A DNA stretch of 64,000 nt from assembly GCA_032622095.1 (NCBI GenBank), contig CP136065.1, positions 37,110,732 through 37,174,731 of the forward strand. The letters run 5' to 3'. The notes under the pieces were generated by a model. The model had not been told where the DNA came from. It saw nothing but the letters and a program-made list of their open reading frames with translations, and made no database searches. This stretch comes from Siphonodentalium dalli (lineage: Eukaryota; Mollusca; Scaphopoda; Gadilida; Siphonodentaliidae). Position 1 is the first letter of the stretch, and the number at the start of each line of letters is the position of its first letter. A program made the position numbers and the translations under genes. Below, in pieces: positions 49,010 through 58,504 of the stretch.

Positions 49010-50037
49010 ACTATCTTAATGTCCCTAGTTTCTTCAGATACGGATCATGTTGGACACAATGACATATATGTACGAACAAAAAAGCTACAACAGTCATACC
49101 ATGTGATTTTATTGCAACTCAGAAGTTGGTCGTTTTATCGGAACAGTTCTGTTTATTTTGGCGGCCATTTTGGTCTTCATCATCGGTTTTACGTCGCCAA
49201 TTGCCTTATACGTATTAAGATACAGACTCCATCCAAGACAAGGCCATATTACATAAAGCACTCGCGATGATCTAGTCCGTTACCATACATCTGGTGTATA
49301 GAGTGTCAATATAAAAATTGGCGGCCATCTTGGACGCCATCTTGGATTTTATTACCTTCCTAATCTAGGATTTGAACGATGTTTTACATTATCAATGTCG
49401 CCGTACGATTCTACACAACATGAAAAGGTAAACTGTGCATTGTCAATTTATTTGGTGGACACAAACTGCATGGGCACATATATGTGGTTATTTGTGAAAT
49501 TGGGGGGAGGGTTAAGTTTTTGTCTATTATGTCAATACTTGGAAAGATATAATGTAAGTATGAACATCACTATATAGGGGGGTACCCTTCCATTTCCAAA
49601 AATATATAACTTGGAAGAATTCGATAGATATGCTATCTTTGCACAGAGTTGACGCACAACACTTTGTCTGAATCGCCATGAATGTTTGACGCGTCACGCT
49701 ACATATTTTACCATGACGTCACGAAATCAGAACGAAAGCATGAAAACGATGTTGAATCTGATTAAGTGTCTATATTCATTCCATAATTTGCAAATATGTT
49801 TACAATCTTTCCTATGTTGATGCCCTGTTAACCAGTTGGCTAATGCCTGTTAACCTCTGAAAATATGTCATTTTTTAGGTAGGGTACCCTATGAAACATA
49901 GTGAAAAGTTATATTTTGTCACCTATCTCGGCTCGGCGCCCTCTGAATTCGAAAACTAGAGTAATTTTCCCATAAGAAAATGATGGTCGCATAAATTCCC
50001 CCGATGTGCGACGATCACCCCCCAGCACAGCCTAGAC
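49010..50037 (-). repeat. Right arm of the 6-kb element
   Basis: Reverse complement of the left arm without the internal duplication. Recognisable landmarks are GGCGGCCATTTTGGTCTTC (49158), GGCGGCCATCTTGGACGCC (49320), GTTGACGCACAACACTTTGT (49648) and the terminal CCCCCAGCACAGCCTAGAC. Confidence 0.88.
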
Positions 50038-50159
50038 TATTAATGTCATCCTAACAAAGCGCGGGTCGATGTCGAGGGGCGGAGCTTAATCTTAAATTAA
50101 GATGGCCGCAGCTGTTATCAGACGTCTATTGGAACAAGACGGCTGTCAATCAAGACTAA

Positions 50160-50290
50160 CCAGATGTACGCTCCTTACATTATGTGTTTTCACTGTGGCC
50201 CGCGCCATCTAACAGAATAACGGGTATAAGTCCAATATGCGCTTATTCCTGAATCAAATTAGTCCAATATGAACCTATTTTCACGAGGAT
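50160..50290 (-). mobile_element. Family-Y MITE fragment
   Basis: TTACATTATGTGTTTTCACTG, GGCCCGCGCCATCTAACAGA, ATAACGGGTATAAGTCCAAT and AGTCCAATATGAACCTATTTT match, in reverse, the terminal region of copies at 59.3 and 60.6 kb. It sits just outside the right end of the 6-kb element. Confidence 0.8.
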
Positions 50291-51052
50291 TATTGAAGTA
50301 GCATAATAAAAAATATCTATATATAAGAGTAGGATATATCTGTCATGTGCGCGTATTTCAAACATGGGCCACAAGCTCCTAATGCACAAATGGGCCTGCA
50401 GCCACAGCCCCTCCGACAATGAATAAAAGCTCGGGAGCCTGTGTCAGCATGTATACAGTAATTGTGGTTGTACTGTAATCAAATTTGTTACATACATATT
50501 TACTATTTCATTGTCAATAAAGAATATCTAAATATGCAATGCGATCCCATAGTCGGGGTTACCGAGTCAAGCGCTATGTGTAATCACTGTTTTATTCTTA
50601 ATGGAGTGCATAATGTTAATCACGATATACACATTGTCATTCTAGAGAGAGAATTGGATATGGCAGTAAGTCAAACCCTTATTATTGGCCATTTCATTGT
50701 CATTAAAATTTACGTCATGATATGGTCTCTTCTCTCGAATGATAAATTATATGTTCAGCAAGCACCCGCGAAACGATCCTTGTCTAGTCACTACAGGTTC
50801 GACCCCTGCCCTCAAACTCATAGCTTGAAATATGAGTAATAGTTATATGCGTAGAGGTTGAAGAGCATCCGTATGAGATTATGCTCTACTTTCTCAGTTG
50901 AGAGTATTTATGTCTATACTATTAATACTCCAACTGCATTTGAACATTATTTGTTGCCTCTACAGACTTTTGTACTGGCGCCAAATTGCCTCCGTCCTCA
51001 GTATATGAGTTAAATCAATAGAATCAGTCAGTACTATTTTCACATCAAGCTT
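50291..51052. other. Unannotated DNA
   Basis: The plus frame 50462-50839 (125 codons) has no recognised domain. A GGTTCGACCCCTG at 50798 resembles a tRNA T-arm but has no tRNA around it. Confidence 0.4.
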
Positions 51053-51260
51053 TCAATTCGCTCTTCCACGTAGGAATTTCGGGCAATGGATACAAATGTC
51101 TTCCGCAATTTTCAGCTGTCCGCAATAGCAGATTGAACTGGTATTCAAATAATTGCGAAATAGGTCATCATCAATGTTACAGTAGTTCATTTCACGGATG
51201 ACAGTGATAAACTTGTCTTGGTTTGTGTGCAGCATATCGATAAGAGGGTATGGTAATATA
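51053..51260 (-). mobile_element. LINE C-terminal remnant with a Cys-rich knuckle
   Basis: The minus strand encodes LFRNYLNTSSICYCGQ...EDICIHCPKF.RGR. The CxCG...ED..H.CP.F pattern closely resembles the C-terminal zinc-knuckle-like segment of many invertebrate non-LTR proteins. The flanking frame is broken and no RT block is seen nearby, so it is a short fragment. Confidence 0.5.
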
Positions 51261-51761
51261 ACGGTTAAAAAGACATCTCTTAAAATCTGAGTCAATTAGT
51301 GGTCACGGTCGACCAGAAAAAACACTCAGTTTTGCCGATACAATTGGTTCCATCATTATCTAATTGCGATAGTGCCTCAAAGTGGTCCATGGCAACCGTA
51401 ATATGTTGGGGAATGAACAACACGTTACACCAAAGATGCATTATCAAAACGAATTTCGATCTTACTTTGTACGGTGGCCAACAGTGCAGAATTCCGCAGT
51501 TTTCTTAACGATTAAGGTGATCCTTTCTTGATTCAATTTGTGATTATGACTCATCACTCATTGGAAGAACTCAGATTTGCATTTTGAGAAAATAGCTTCT
51601 AAATAATGAAATGGTTGAATCCAATCGGCTACGACGGAAATCTAAACACAAAACCGTTTTGCAATAATGACGGCGCGTATTAAATTCGGTTCGCTTTAAT
51701 GCACGGCGACGTAGTTTTTGTTGTCCGATATTAGAGGATTAGAATTCACCCGGATCGCGTG

Positions 51762-51802
51762 GGAAGGAGGACAGATTACGGTGGGATCGTGTGGCTCTGC
51801 AA
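51762..51802. repeat. Isolated unit of the 40-bp minisatellite
   Basis: GTGGGAAGGAGGACAGATTACGG then TGGGATCGTGTGG is one unit of the array found at 52885-53400. The ORF1-like remnant lies between, so that remnant probably inserted into the array or the array expanded on one side. Confidence 0.75.
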
Positions 51803-51829
51803 ACGATGCCGCAAGATAGTACAGTACAG

Positions 51830-52800
51830 TAACCAACATAGATAATGCAAAAGGAGAAGGTAAAGAAGAATGCAAAAGGGAGAATGATATGACAGGTACA
51901 AAATCAAATATAAATGCAGCGAACGAAACTGAAAATACATGTACAAATCCTCAAGAAATCAGTAAGTGGATGATTCAGATAGAAAGACTAATTGGAAAGG
52001 TTATTAGAAAGACGGATACATTTGAATATCGAACTAAAAACCGATTGGAGAAACGACTAGAAATTTTCGACAAAAAGCACACAACAAAAATGGAAAGATA
52101 TATTGACAGAAATGGACAGCAGAATTCAAAATATGGAAGCAACAATCATGAGGCTCGCGAAATGATCAACAAACAATGAAGACAAGTTAGCACAGGAAAG
52201 GGAGAATTGAGCACACAACTGGACGCATTCAAAAGTAAAACCGACAATATTATCAAGGAATTTAGACAAAAACAGGAAAATTAAATTGTCAAATTCAGGA
52301 CGGAAACTAAAGAAATACACCAGAGGCTGGAAAAATGCAATAAATGATATGATCGTAACACCACCGGAAATGAATATTCGCGACAATGTATCAACCCGAA
52401 GTTCCAGAAAATTCTGCTATAGAAAAGGAAAAGGATTGGAAGGTAATATTACAAACCATCAAGATGGCTACATATGAACCTGAGTTAGAAGTTGTTTTCT
52501 TCTGGGCAAATAAATGTGACAAGAATCGACCAGTAAAACTTATACTGAAAACTAAATCCACTAGAGAGAGAGCATGATAAGAGAAGCCATTGTATTGTGT
52601 ACAACTGGAAAACATTGGGAGGTTAACGGAAATAAAAAGATATCGTTTAACAAAGAAATAACGAGAAATGAAATGGAAATACTGTAAACGAGATCACAAT
52701 TAAAAACAAAACAGCGCGAAACCCAGAGAAATGTTTTAAAATTGAACATGGACAAATTAGTGAAATCTAAGATACAAACTAATGTTTGAGACGTCTGTAA
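51830..52800 (+). mobile_element. LINE ORF1-like remnant (coiled coil plus RNA-binding-type region)
   Basis: The plus strand encodes a Lys/Glu-rich helical stretch (51889-52179, WMIQIERLIGKVIRKTDTFE, then LEKRLEIFDKKHTTKMERYI). In other frames there follow LSTQLDAFKSKTDNIIKEF, VPENSAIEKEKDWKVILQTI, CDKNRPVKLILKTKSTRERA and HWEVNGNKKISFNKEITRNE. This order recalls L1-type ORF1 proteins, which pack LINE RNA. At least three frameshifts separate the parts, and no reverse transcriptase is attached. A decayed host gene cannot be excluded. Confidence 0.55.
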
Positions 52801-52884
52801 ATGTAAATCTCTTATATTTAATTACGGGAACTAAAATTCGGTTTGACTCATTCCGTTATTAAATGATGATGGTGATGATGATGG

Positions 52885-53400
52885 TGGTGGAGGTCTGTTG
52901 GCAGATTACGGCGGGGTCGTGTGGAAAGGAGTCTGTAGACAGATTATGGCGGGATCGTGTGGGAAGGAATCTGTAGGCAGATTATGGCGGGATTGTGTGA
53001 GAAGGAATCTGTAGGCAGATTACGGAAGGGTCGTGTGGGAAGCAGTCTATATGCATAATTATTACGGCGGGGTCGTGTGGAAAGGAGTCTGTAGACATAT
53101 TATGGCGGGATTGTGTGAGAAGGAATCTGTAGGCAGATTACGGCGGTATTGTGTGAGAAGGAATCTGTAGCGGGTTACGGGGGGGGGGGGGGGTGAGGCG
53201 TATGTAGACAGATTACGGCGGGTTCGTGTGGGAAGGAGTATGTAGGCAGATTGCTGCGGCATCGTGTGAGAAGGAGTATTTTGGCAGGTTACGGCGGGAT
53301 CGTCTGAGAAAGTGTATGTAGGCAGATTACGGCGGGATCGTGTGAGAAGGAGTCTGTATATAGGCAGATTACGGCGGGATCGTGTGAGAAGATTACGGTC
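52885..53400. repeat. Minisatellite, ~40-bp unit, about 12 copies
   Basis: The unit approximates TCTGTAGGCAGATTACGGCG plus GGATCGTGTGGGAAGGAG. It includes a 15-G run at 53179-53193. The minus-strand frame 53062-53442 (SRRNLPIYRLLLTRSRRNLP) is a read-through of the repeat. It is preceded by a GATGATGGTGATG microsatellite (52863-52890). Confidence 0.92.
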
Positions 53401-53714
53401 TGATGATTGAGATGGCTCTGTGGTGACCATATATGTTTGCATTCAGACACAAATCGCAATTATGCACAGATGGTAATTCAAACGATTCGATGCCACCGAC
53501 ATGCATTCTTTGTAAACTAGACACATGTTACGAACTGTCGGTACTGTTCAATTTAAAATATCGATAATTTATTAGTCAGAATTAACTGACATGTTTTGAA
53601 CAGATAAAATGTGTGGTTAATACCATAATGAAATAACGAACACCAAACTATGATATTGTTATAATTACACCTACTTTCACTTTCCCGCTCCCATCTCTTC
53701 GTAATATGAGCTCT
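53401..53714. other. Unannotated DNA
   Basis: No feature except the last ~25 bp (CTCCCATCTCTTCGTAATATG), which is part of a dispersed sequence also found at 54700. Confidence 0.45.
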
Positions 53715-53718
53715 TTAA

Positions 53719-54244
53719 AGGCACGGGCGGCGTTTGTTGCAGAAATGTTCATTTTTGTTCAAATCGCCATCAACAGAAGGAATATTAAAATATATATAGT
53801 TTTGTTCATATGCCAAATATAATCAGCGCGTAAATAGTATATTGTCACCAAGACGTACGATAGTGTACGTACATGTAAACTAGAGCCTGCTCGTGTTACA
53901 GAAGCTTCTGTTTACATAACACAACGCAATTCTATTGGTTAAGCACACACACACTGATATCGACGCTCTTTATTATTTCCATATCAGCAAAACAGTAACA
54001 AATATCGCTCTTTATGTTTACCATATCCGGATCTAAACAAAAGCCAGGGAACGTAACGTTTTTTGCTTTTGTTTACATAACAAAGGGGGAAACATTGACA
54101 ATAACATACTGTTTATGCCATATTTCTGATTGGCATAAGAACAAAGTCTGTCTATATCTTACTATTCCTTCTGTTTATGGCGGTTTTTGACTGAGCTGAA
54201 TATTTTAACAGCATGCCAACCGCCAACGCCGCCCGCCCGTATCT
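53719..54244 (+). mobile_element. 526-bp TTAA-flanked MITE, older copy
   Basis: AGGCACGGGCGGCG at the left and CGCCCGCCCGTATCT at the right form inverted ends inside TTAA (53715-53718 and 54245-54248). The first and last ~170 bp pair imperfectly. It shares most of its interior with the copies at 32.65 and 61.99 kb but is clearly more diverged. No transposase. Confidence 0.92.
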
Positions 54245-54277
54245 TTAAATCACCACAAGTACGGATCCCTGTTGTTA

Positions 54278-54301
54278 CATATATATATATATATATATAT
54301 A
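54278..54301. repeat. (TA)n microsatellite
   Basis: About 12 uninterrupted TA dinucleotides. Confidence 0.95.
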
Positions 54302-55369
54302 CAAGAAGTCGTAATTTTGTCACCTGTATGCTATCAACGTAAACATCGATATAATGGATTCTAAGACCACGTGTTTAAGGGGGTTATAAATAAATATTGT
54401 TCCTACTTTATCGTAAGAATATCGTACGAATATCACAAGCTATTTTCCAAGATACCTTTTTTCGTACTTAGCATGACTTAGTATGGGGTATATGGCGTAT
54501 GCCATTGACATCTGAACACCACAATGACAGACCTTCAATTTGGTTTATAACTTTGGCCAGAGGTCGCAGTTGTCGAAAAACACCCATTGATTGCGACCAA
54601 CAGTCACTGCCTTTGACGAGGCATTTACCTATACCAGACCATGATCATGCTTGAATGTGTTTTGACGCCCCGAAGGTGAATGAGATATCTCAAGAAGTCA
54701 CGCTCCCATCTCTTAGTAAGAGGAGCTCATTAAATCATTACAAGTGTATTGAATGGATCTCTAGGACATAACCAAAATCGAAACTGGCGCTGGACACTAT
54801 TGTTGGATAATACAAAAGTTTATTGATTGTATGATTAAGGGGTAGTTTCAAGCACGCGAAACTATAACTTCCCGTTCTCTACGTCAACATAAGTGGGGTG
54901 GGTGCACGTTAATAAGTGAATATCAATACGTTCTTTGTACTTTGTTTAATATCATGCTGGGTAACCTTTCGTCAAGATCACGGACTCGAATAGAATCGAT
55001 GGTTTAGATAGATGTAAATCACCAGTCCACTTTTGTAGTAGTGTAAACATGCCAGTGAAGTCATGTAATTGAACTGTGATCTCTGGTTGGTGTATTGGGA
55101 TGTGTCGTCCAGCAAATAGTCTTGACTGGTCCACGGACTATGAGCCTTACCACCGCTCTGCTTTGGAGGTCGTTATTGTATACCCGTATGGACCATCGCC
55201 TGTTGGATCACCGAACGGTATTCTGACCGGCACTAAAATAAAACAGTGCGAGCTGATTGGCGGAAGTGATTTATGTGTTGTGTGCAAAGACCCAAGTTTA
55301 TGTAGTTACTGCCGATCTCTAGCAGGAATTAATTAATACAAAATATTCTTTTGATATCCGACTTGGCAT
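54302..55369. other. Mostly unannotated DNA; empty-site paralogue at 54700-54745
   Basis: CGCTCCCATCTCTTAGTAAG, AGGAGCTCATTAAATCA and TTACAAGTG reproduce both flanks of the MITE at 53719 without the insertion. The plus frame 55076-55336 ends in a Cys-rich stretch (CELIGGSDLCVVCKDPSLCS) that I do not recognise. Confidence 0.55.
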
Positions 55370-55560
55370 CAGGCCGTTTTTATTGGTCGGGAAAAGACGA
55401 TACGGTGTACATTTCCCATCATTACGAATTATCGAAAGGACATTTCGCTGATAGAGTTCCGTTCCACATCGAAACATTTTTTAATGTCGATACCATTTTT
55501 AATACGACTGTGGTCCACTCGGTCACCCTATTCTTTGATCGTCCGTGATATGTCAGGTCA
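55370..55560 (+). repeat. Diverged three-copy segment, copy 1
   Basis: It shares with 56770-56910 and 57420-57600 the phrase TTTCCCATCATTACGAATTATCGAAA and, with copy 3, ATACGACTRTGRTCCAC. The plus frame of copy 1 is open (SGKDDTVYISHHYELSKGHF). Copies 2 and 3 keep DDTMSSFHHSELSK and SFHHYDLLET in shifted or broken frames. This may be an old protein-coding repeat; the family is unknown. Confidence 0.6.
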
Positions 55561-55689
55561 TTCGACATCACTATGGTATTTGAGGCTATGTGCGTTGCAT
55601 TAAACATAAGATATATCAGCTGTTATAACCTCGTTGTCAGGCCCCGACGCTGGATATGAGTTTGAGGGCCTTGTTGACATCGATTGTGA

Positions 55690-56300
55690 GTCCATGTCCA
55701 CATCGACACTGGTTACGAGTCCCAGGGGCTCATCGACACTGGTTACGAGTCCCAGTCACTCATCGACACTGGTTACGAGTCCCAGGCGATCATCGACACT
55801 GGTTACGAGTCCCAGGCGATCATCGACACTGGTTACGAGTCCCAGGCGATCATCGACACTGGTTACGAGTCCCAGGCGCTCATCGACACTGGTTACGAGT
55901 CCCAGTCGCTCGTCGACACTGGTTACGATCCCAGGCGCTCATCGACACTGGTTACGAGTCCCAGGCGCTCATCGACACTGGTTACGAGTCCCAGTCGCTC
56001 ATCGACACTGGTTACGAGTCCCAGGCGCTCATCGACACTGGTTACGAGTCCCAGGCGCTCATCGACACTGGTTACGAGTCCCAGGCGATCATCGACACTG
56101 GCTACGAGTCCCAGGCGATCATCGACACTGGTTACGAGTCCCAGGCGATCATCGACACTGGTTACGAGTCCCAGGCGATCATCGACACTGTTACGAGTCC
56201 CAGGCGCACATCGACACTGGTTACGAGTCCCAGGCGCTCGTCGACACTTATTTGAGTACCAAGCCTTCGTCGATACTGATTTGAGTACCACTGGTGATGC
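55690..56300. repeat. Minisatellite, 30-bp unit, about 18 copies
   Basis: The unit is CATCGACACTGGTTACGAGT then CCCAGGCGAT. The array is very homogeneous from 55700 to 56240 and decays to CTGATTTGAG-type units until about 56520. Thirty bases equal ten codons, so several frames stay open for about 200 codons (for example TSPRRSSTLV repeated). Single-base losses at two places shift the phase without regard to any frame, so coding is unlikely. Confidence 0.95.
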
Positions 56301-56769
56301 GTCACATTCCCTCGTCCGCACTGATTTGAGTCACAGACCCTCACCGACAATGGTGATGAGTCGGATGCCCTCGTCGACACTGATTTGACCTCCAGAGTCC
56401 TGGCACTAATCGACACTGGTTATGAGCCTCGGGATCCCGCCGACGACACTGATTGGGGACGCTGATTATGAGCCTCGGGATCCCGCCGACGACACTAAAT
56501 GGGGACGCTGATTCGGACTTTTACTTAGCCTTTGAGGGGCACTGCTACAGTTACCATTTGGGTCCCTCTGACCCTGGTTGTTACTCATAGTATGAGTTAT
56601 GCGCCTACTACACATTTTCGTTTGAAGAACGGGTGCTTGAAAATCTTCTATAATTAATCATGTATCTCAGATCAGAGTGTTCAGTCAGAGCATTATGTGT
56701 ATCGTACTTTCCTGGATAGTCCATATCACGACATATTTTTCGTTTATTGAATGGATGAATTGTGTTTGT

Positions 56770-56910
56770 GTATTTGGATGTATCGTACGTTCGGTAGATG
56801 GTCCATATAATGACGACCGTTTCGTTTATATTTATGGGCCAAGATGACACGATGTCTTCTTTCCATCATTCCGAATTATCGAAAATCGGAATATGGATTT
56901 GTAATTTTTG
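56770..56910 (+). repeat. Diverged three-copy segment, copy 2
   Basis: Contains GACGACCGTTTCG, GATGACACGATGTCTTC, TTTCCATCATTCCGAATTATCG and AAAATCGG. It is the shortest match to copy 1 (55370) and lies just beyond the 30-bp minisatellite. Confidence 0.55.
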
Positions 56911-56993
56911 GAAATGATGATGATCGAGAAAATCGGGCTTTAGTGGATCAAAGTCGTATTAACAAATGAAGTTTGGTCAGTTTTGACGTTCAT

Positions 56994-57216
56994 TACCCCT
57001 TCCGTGGCTGGAGCTTCCTGAAAATTTGCGAAAACCCTGTGCCAAGGAACCTCGCATATATAAGATAATGCATTGTTCTAACAATATTTATATTGGACAT
57101 GTAAGCCAATGCAATTTCTTGTATACGCGAGGCTCCATATGGGAGATTCGCACATATACGCCGGCACATGAGCTTTAGTGCTGCACCAGCATAGCTCCTG
57201 TCGTGCAAGGGCTAAT
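56994..57216. mobile_element. Nested double-hairpin element, family A, diverged copy
   Basis: ACCCCTTCCGTGGCTGGAGC at the left and AGCTCCTGTCGTGCAAGGGC at the right are inverted. The first hairpin has lost its left half (CCCTGTGCCA runs straight into AGGAACCTCGCATATATAAG). The second (57103-57170) is complete but mismatched. The family's outer ends are clearer here than in the younger copies. Confidence 0.8.
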
Positions 57217-57419
57217 CATACACTTTTCTACAGCTTTTGGGAAACGAAAACCTGGACACCTTCTGCCAGAGAGATCGTTGTCATTTGTGCTAGCCTCAAA
57301 ATCGTGTTAACTAACTTTTCAAAGTCGATATCTGGCCATTAAAACCTCCTTTTTACCGGGCTCGTGGGTCATATCTAATTGTTTTCTTCAATACAACGTA
57401 AAATTTGTCTTTTCAGCGG

Positions 57420-57600
57420 ATAGTCCACAGCACGACGATTATTGGTGGGGGACCACAAGATGCAGTCTTTCCATCATTACGATTTACTGGAAACGTTAGT
57501 CCGGAGATAAATATCGATCCACGTCAACACTGACCGAACACTTATGTAGATACGACTATGATCCACCAACGATACTTGATATTTCACGGCCATGCGACAG
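57420..57600 (+). repeat. Diverged three-copy segment, copy 3
   Basis: GCACGACGATTATTGGTGGG, TCTTTCCATCATTACGATTTAC and TAGATACGACTATGATCCAC align with copy 1 over most of its length. Confidence 0.55.
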
Positions 57601-58270
57601 CCCTCGCCAGCCTATTGGAGGCCTCTAGTTAAATATATCGGCAGCTATTCTGATATATAGTGATCGAAATTTCGGGTTTCATATACTACACGTACATGTA
57701 ATTACGAACCTTAGAGAAAATGTACTTTTCGGACCGGATGCCTGGAAAGCATATCAGATAGCAGTGCGTTTGGTGTCTGCATGCGAATTGAGTTCTACAT
57801 TGGAGTCGAGATAAAAGAAGTCTCGTTCGGTGGCTGGTTGTATACCTATGTGTGGTTGATGTTATGCTTATCAGTTTTAACAGTCTTCGTTCGTTCTCCA
57901 GACAGCTAGTTGGTCGCCACTGTCATTGACCGATGTCAGCTGCGCACAATTACCAACGGGCAATTTTACTGAACTGACGCCGGGCGCTGTTAATAAACAG
58001 AAGTTATCAATATTAACGCAAGTTGTAAAACACGCTCCCTCATATTCTCGCAGAAGTAATGTCTAAAACAGCAGATGCAACTGAATAAACAAACATCTTC
58101 TTTTAATCGATATGAAATGACATTATGATCACAATATTAAGGTCATATTGGCAGGAAATAGCTGGTTCTTTATTTTGAGTTACACAGTAAATCACGACAG
58201 CACGTGTTTGCCATCGGTTACTGCGACATCTCTCCAATTAAGCTGACGTAATAGACTAGGGGAGTATGTT
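57601..58270. other. Unannotated DNA
   Basis: No gene or repeat recognised. Confidence 0.4.
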
Positions 58271-58271
58271 G

Positions 58272-58430
58272 TACCGAGCACTGCCGAGCACAGCAATTCA
58301 ATCTATTTAGATAATCGGATAAAGGAATGCAGAGGAAATTGCGTGAGTAAAATTCCAATCGCCGATAAGCTTTTGTGTCCTATTAAGCCTGTCAGGACAG
58401 TCGATGTGGAATTTGTGCTCACACGCACGA
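58272..58430 (+). repeat. Diverged direct repeat, first copy
   Basis: TGCCGAGCACAGCAATTCAATC, GGAATGCAGAGGAAATTGCG and TGTCCTATTAAGCC align with 59475-59620 (TGCCGAACAGGAG, GGAATGTAGTGGAAATTACG, TGTCCTGTTAAGCC). In one frame both copies encode IKEC.GN.V and CP[IV]KP. A shared ancient coding segment is possible. Confidence 0.6.
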
Positions 58431-58504
58431 TTGACATTTACAAACACACGCGTTTGAAATGCAGAGGAAGCACACGACAAATCAATCATTACACTGTTAT
58501 ATGC

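Larger units (their letters stand above)
44041..50037. mobile_element. 6.0-kb element with terminal inverted repeats over 1 kb
   Basis: GTCTAGGCTGTGCTGGGGGG begins at 44041 and its reverse complement ends at 50037, each flanked by TA (a TTA duplication with one more terminal TA is equally possible). The left arm runs to about 45400 and the right arm from about 49010. Arms are collinear and roughly 90 percent identical by eye. The left arm carries an extra ~380-bp internal duplication that the right arm lacks. The ~3.6-kb centre shows no transposase, polymerase or other recognised protein, so this looks non-autonomous. The superfamily is not identified. Confidence 0.88.

Noticed and set aside
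44041-50037. Reading the 6-kb long-TIR element as a large virus-like DNA element
   Set aside because: No polymerase, integrase, ATPase, protease or capsid-like protein is seen, the length is only 6 kb, and no 6-bp target duplication is present.
50790-50815. GGTTCGACCCCTG, a tRNA T-arm / B-box look-alike
   Set aside because: No A box, anticodon arm or acceptor stem at the expected distance, so neither a tRNA nor a tRNA-derived SINE head is supported.
53062-53442. 126-codon minus-strand frame with SRRNLP repeats
   Set aside because: Read-through of the 40-bp minisatellite, interrupted by a G-run and indels. No independent coding evidence.
55634-56321. 200-codon frames on both strands with ten-residue repeats (TSPRRSSTLV)
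   Set aside because: The 30-bp minisatellite keeps phase by length alone. Single-base losses within the array shift frames freely, and no conserved flanking domain is present.
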